A DNA stretch of 25,383 nt, from NCBI GenBank assembly GCA_001689495.1, contig LUJS01000009.1, positions 1-25,383 of the forward strand, written 5' to 3'. The position numbers were made by a program, and so were the translations under genes. Position 1 is the stretch's first letter; each line of letters opens with the position of its first letter. Below are positions 22,996-25,383 of this stretch, piece after piece. The notes under the pieces are model-generated. The model made no database searches, was not told where the DNA came from, and was given only the letters and a program-made list of their open reading frames with translations. This DNA comes from Bacteroidales bacterium M8. GTDB lineage: Bacteria > Bacteroidota > Bacteroidia > Bacteroidales > Muribaculaceae.

Positions 22996-23065
22996 GTTGG
23001 TCTAGTTCAACTAGGTCAACTATGTCAACTAAGTCAACTATGTCAACTAAGTCAACTAGACCAAC
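22996..23065. repeat. 9-bp tandem repeat flanked by a 12-bp perfect inverted repeat
   Basis: Six copies of NGTCAACTA (first copy GTTCAACTA) run in tandem from about 23005 to 23058. The whole array is bracketed by GTTGGTCTAGTT (22996-23007) and its exact reverse complement (23054-23065). It sits 12 bases past the stop codon of the caspase-like gene. The 9-bp unit keeps frame (three codons), and copies alternate A/T in the first base, suggesting duplication of an 18-bp double unit. The flanking arms could let it fold as a terminator for the - strand gene. Confidence 0.85.
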
Positions 23066-23076
23066 CATCCATTCCC

Positions 23077-25275
23077 CTAAAGTTTCCTCGAGTGCCACTG
23101 GTCATTGCCGGGGGCGGTGGTCACCGCGGGGGTCTGGCGCGAGCCGTTGACCGCCGACGTGCGCTGCACTTGGTCCGTGATGTATTCGGCAAGCTGCCCC
23201 AGCGTAATCTCGCCCGCCGACTCGCCCAGCTTCTTGAGCAGATAATACGTGAACAGGCCGTGCTTCTGCTCGGCGTACGGCTGGGCCGTCTCGTCGCCCT
23301 GCGAGGCCGAGAACACCACCAGATTCCCCTTGACGGCATTCTCCTTGGGTTTCAACTTGACGCCGCGCACGCTCGACAGCATGTCGCCCTGACGTCCGGC
23401 GCCGCTGAAGCAGGCATCGAGAAACAGTATGCTCTGCTTGGTGGGCATCGCCTCGAGGGCCGACGTCAGCCCCGCCAGCGACAGGCCCGAGCGGGCCGCT
23501 GCCTCGGCATAGCCGTCGGCAGGGAGCAGGTAGGCATCTCTCGATGCCTCGTCGGGCACGCCGTGACCGGCATAATAGACTATCACCGACGCATCGCCGC
23601 GATATGCCTCGCAGATGTCGCGCAGGCGCTCGAGGTTATAGTTGATGTCGTTGAGCGAGGCGTCGCTGACGTGGATGATGTTCTTTTCGGGTATGCCGAG
23701 GGTCTCGCGCATGTAGCGGCTCACCATCGAGCCGTCGTTGAGGGCGTACGGCACCTTGGCCACGCGGCGATAGTTCTCGTTGGCAATGACCAGCGCGAAC
23801 GTGTCGGGCCTCTTGCGGTTGCCCTTGGGCACGTTGACGTCGACGTCCGAGCGCCCGGGCACGGTGCCGTTGCCCGCGGTGAGCTTGTTGCGCTCCACCT
23901 CGACCTTGCGGTTGCCTATCCCCTCCACGCCTATGGTGCGCACGGGCGCAGTGGTCTCCTCGGCCAGTTCGGGCAGCGACATGGCGTCGAAGTTCAGGTT
24001 GCCGATCTCGAGCGGCGCAAAGTTATAGTCAACCTCGGCGATGGCGTATGCCGCGTCCGTCTTGCCGTCATAGACATACTTCTTGCCCGCATTGCTGAAG
24101 ACCATCTTGGTCAGCGCCACCGATTTCTCGTCGGCGGGGGCGAACTCATAAGTGATATTGTTGCGAATCTGCTGCCAGTTCTGCTTGAAGGCCCTTGCCT
24201 CGGCTCTGGGCACCCTCAGCAACACATCGCCGTGATTGTCCGTGTTGAGCAGATATGTCTCGTTGTCGGCATCATACGGATTGTCAAGACGCGGAGGGTC
24301 ATTCTTATATTCCTTTTTAAGATCTTTTGCCAATCCGGAATAAAATTCGTTGGCATATTTTTGGCGCAATTTGGAGTATTCGGCTTTTAACGACTCAACT
24401 CGGGCCGAATAATTCTTTTGGGCACGCGCAATGCGTGTCTTATAGATGGTAGTCAACGAGTCAATCCTTGCCTGACGTGTGCGGTCGTTGACACGCTTTT
24501 GCCATTGGGCAGTCGTCTCAAACTCATCCTTCTTTTGCCAGCGTGCTATATTATTTTCTATGACACGCTTAACTGATGTTGCATTAGGGATGTCAAGATC
24601 CTTTGTCTTGCTGTCTATGAATTCATTCCATGGAGCAAGACGATTGGCAATAAAGCCGGATACATTATCATCATTAAATGCGGCAAATCTTACATTTTCA
24701 GCCTCATTAAATAAATATTTATATGACTCAGGCTTGTCGGCTATGACCATAAAGTCTGAACACCCCCCAAAAAAGGAGTCTTGCTTATCGGAGAATTTAG
24801 CCAATGAACCCTTTATTACGACCTTTTCAAGAGCATGGTTATTTGAAAAACAACCACCATGGATTTTCAAATCGCCTTCAACAATCAACTCCTTTATGTT
24901 ACAATTATCAAATGCACATATCCAACAAATCTTTACATTTTTCGGAATTACAAGAGTCTGTCGTGAAAAACGACTCCACATAAATGAACCCATTCCTATC
25001 TCAGTCACCGATTCCGGAATAATCAGCTCTGAGATGTTCAGTTCCATGAAAGAAAAATCCCCGATTTCTTTAAGAGTGCTCGGCAATTTTAGAGAAACAC
25101 TTTTTGCTATTGAATTTTTTTTCGAATCACCGTGAAAAGCACTCGCGCCGATAGACGTTATGCCTTCACCTATTTCTATACGATGTATCGAATTAGGGAA
25201 ATCGTAAATTTCAGAGAGCCAATGGACATCGTCATCAAAATCTGGCATTTCTCCTTTTCCAGATATTTTAAGCAC
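23077..25275 (-). CDS. BspA-type LRR / caspase-like (C14) fusion, possibly 5'-truncated
   Basis: The 732-residue reading (GTG start at 25275) has BspA/LRR_5 repeats at about 1-205 (IHRIEIGEGITSIGASAFHG, LIIPESVTEIGMGSFM). A charged helical region follows at about 215-330 (WQKKDEFETTAQWQKRVND), then a mixed domain, and a C-terminal caspase-like peptidase with catalytic His571 in YYAGHGVPDE and Cys622 in LDACFSGAG. No signal peptide is visible. The LRR-like sequence GVLKISGKGEMPDF seems to continue upstream of the GTG into codons without ATG, GTG or TTG before a TAA at 25323-25321, so the 5' end may be damaged or replaced. DNA for residues up to about 325 is AT-rich; the rest is GC-rich like the chromosome. 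Caspase-like bacterial proteins can act in signalling or regulated proteolysis; the role here is unknown. Confidence 0.8.
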   Translation of the reverse strand: MLKISGKGEMPDFDDDVHWLSEIYDFPNSIHRIEIGEGITSIGASAFHGDSKKNSIAKSVSLKLPSTLKEIGDFSFMELNISELIIPESVTEIGMGSFMWSRFSRQTLVIPKNVKICWICAFDNCNIKELIVEGDLKIHGGCFSNNHALEKVVIKGSLAKFSDKQDSFFGGCSDFMVIADKPESYKYLFNEAENVRFAAFNDDNVSGFIANRLAPWNEFIDSKTKDLDIPNATSVKRVIENNIARWQKKDEFETTAQWQKRVNDRTRQARIDSLTTIYKTRIARAQKNYSARVESLKAEYSKLRQKYANEFYSGLAKDLKKEYKNDPPRLDNPYDADNETYLLNTDNHGDVLLRVPRAEARAFKQNWQQIRNNITYEFAPADEKSVALTKMVFSNAGKKYVYDGKTDAAYAIAEVDYNFAPLEIGNLNFDAMSLPELAEETTAPVRTIGVEGIGNRKVEVERNKLTAGNGTVPGRSDVDVNVPKGNRKRPDTFALVIANENYRRVAKVPYALNDGSMVSRYMRETLGIPEKNIIHVSDASLNDINYNLERLRDICEAYRGDASVIVYYAGHGVPDEASRDAYLLPADGYAEAAARSGLSLAGLTSALEAMPTKQSILFLDACFSGAGRQGDMLSSVRGVKLKPKENAVKGNLVVFSASQGDETAQPYAEQKHGLFTYYLLKKLGESAGEITLGQLAEYITDQVQRTSAVNGSRQTPAVTTAPGNDQWHSRKL

Positions 25276-25296
25276 ACCTTGCTTTAAGATAATAGC

Positions 25297-25321
25297 ATAT
25301 ATTGATTGATTATCAATATAT
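25297..25321. promoter_or_regulatory. AT-rich 10-bp perfect palindrome upstream of the LRR-caspase gene
   Basis: ATATATTGAT (25297-25306) and ATCAATATAT (25312-25321) are exact reverse complements around a 5-base spacer, 22 bases upstream of the GTG start. It could be an operator or a weak hairpin. Just beyond it, GTTGTACT occurs twice in direct orientation (about 25333 and 25344). Confidence 0.4.
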
Positions 25322-25383
25322 TACGATTTTTAGGTTGTACTAAAGTTGTACTGCTTGAGGAGATAAACGAAAGGATTGATAGT

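Noticed and set aside
22957..24390. Long + strand ORF opposite the caspase-like gene
   Set aside because: The - strand frame has the caspase His/Cys motifs; the + ORF includes the 9-bp repeat and reads as a low-complexity shadow.
1..25383. CRISPR array, prophage, integrase, toxin-antitoxin or known defence operon
   Set aside because: No regularly spaced repeats with unique spacers, no phage, integrase or Cas genes, and no recognisable toxin-antitoxin pair were seen; the caspase-like gene alone is not enough to call a defence system.

Overview
The window looks like a chromosomal segment of a Bacteroidales bacterium, possibly a Muribaculaceae-type or other relatively GC-rich gut lineage; the family-level guess is inference. 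The order-level call rests on repeated Bacteroidetes-type promoters (TTTG, about 19-20 bp, TAnnTTTG), a lipoprotein with an S-D-D-D surface-export signal, and Bacteroidetes-restricted families (DUF4301, DUF4923-like, DUF6250).

Left part, + strand. It holds the 3' end of a TPR/transmembrane/helix-turn-helix regulator, then about 1 kb of gene-free DNA full of palindromes and short repeats. A surface lipoprotein and a 50-residue hydrophilic protein follow. Next comes a tight five-gene run: greA (with an attenuator-like leader), a HIT-family hydrolase, menA, a DUF4923-like secreted protein and a family-2 glycosyltransferase. The last two junctions are 4-bp ATGA overlaps.

Central intergenic region (6.87-7.84 kb). 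It contains the small SRP RNA gene (ffs, - strand), a promoter-hairpin-terminator unit that looks like an unknown small RNA, six DnaA-box-like nonamers within 155 bp, and tRNA-Met(CAT) with its own promoter and terminator. Third-position G/C bias of the coding strand changes sign across this region, so it may be a replication landmark. The boxes argue for an origin; the skew polarity and gene directions argue for a terminus. I cannot decide between them from this window.

Right part. On the + strand are DUF4301, an Eis-like GNAT acetyltransferase, the ribosome-assembly GTPase ysxC/engB, ilvA and a SPOR-domain lipoprotein. A self-contained transcription unit encoding two tiny proteins (41 and 29 residues) follows at 13.2-13.7 kb. 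A five-gene - strand operon then reads leftward from 22.8 kb: a coiled-coil protein ending in the sliding-clamp motif QLSLF, a dipeptidyl peptidase IV-type S9 protease, a six-helix membrane protein, miaA, and a large DUF6250 plus rhamnogalacturonan-lyase-like (PcRGLX/YetA) protein. The right edge carries a BspA-type LRR / caspase-like fusion gene with a sharp compositional break and no signal peptide, and a 9-bp tandem repeat lies just past its 3' end.

Most genes are housekeeping or core Bacteroidales genes. The most unusual items are the clamp-motif coiled-coil protein, the two-small-ORF unit, the LRR-caspase chimera, the putative sRNA, and the DnaA-box cluster at a skew switch.
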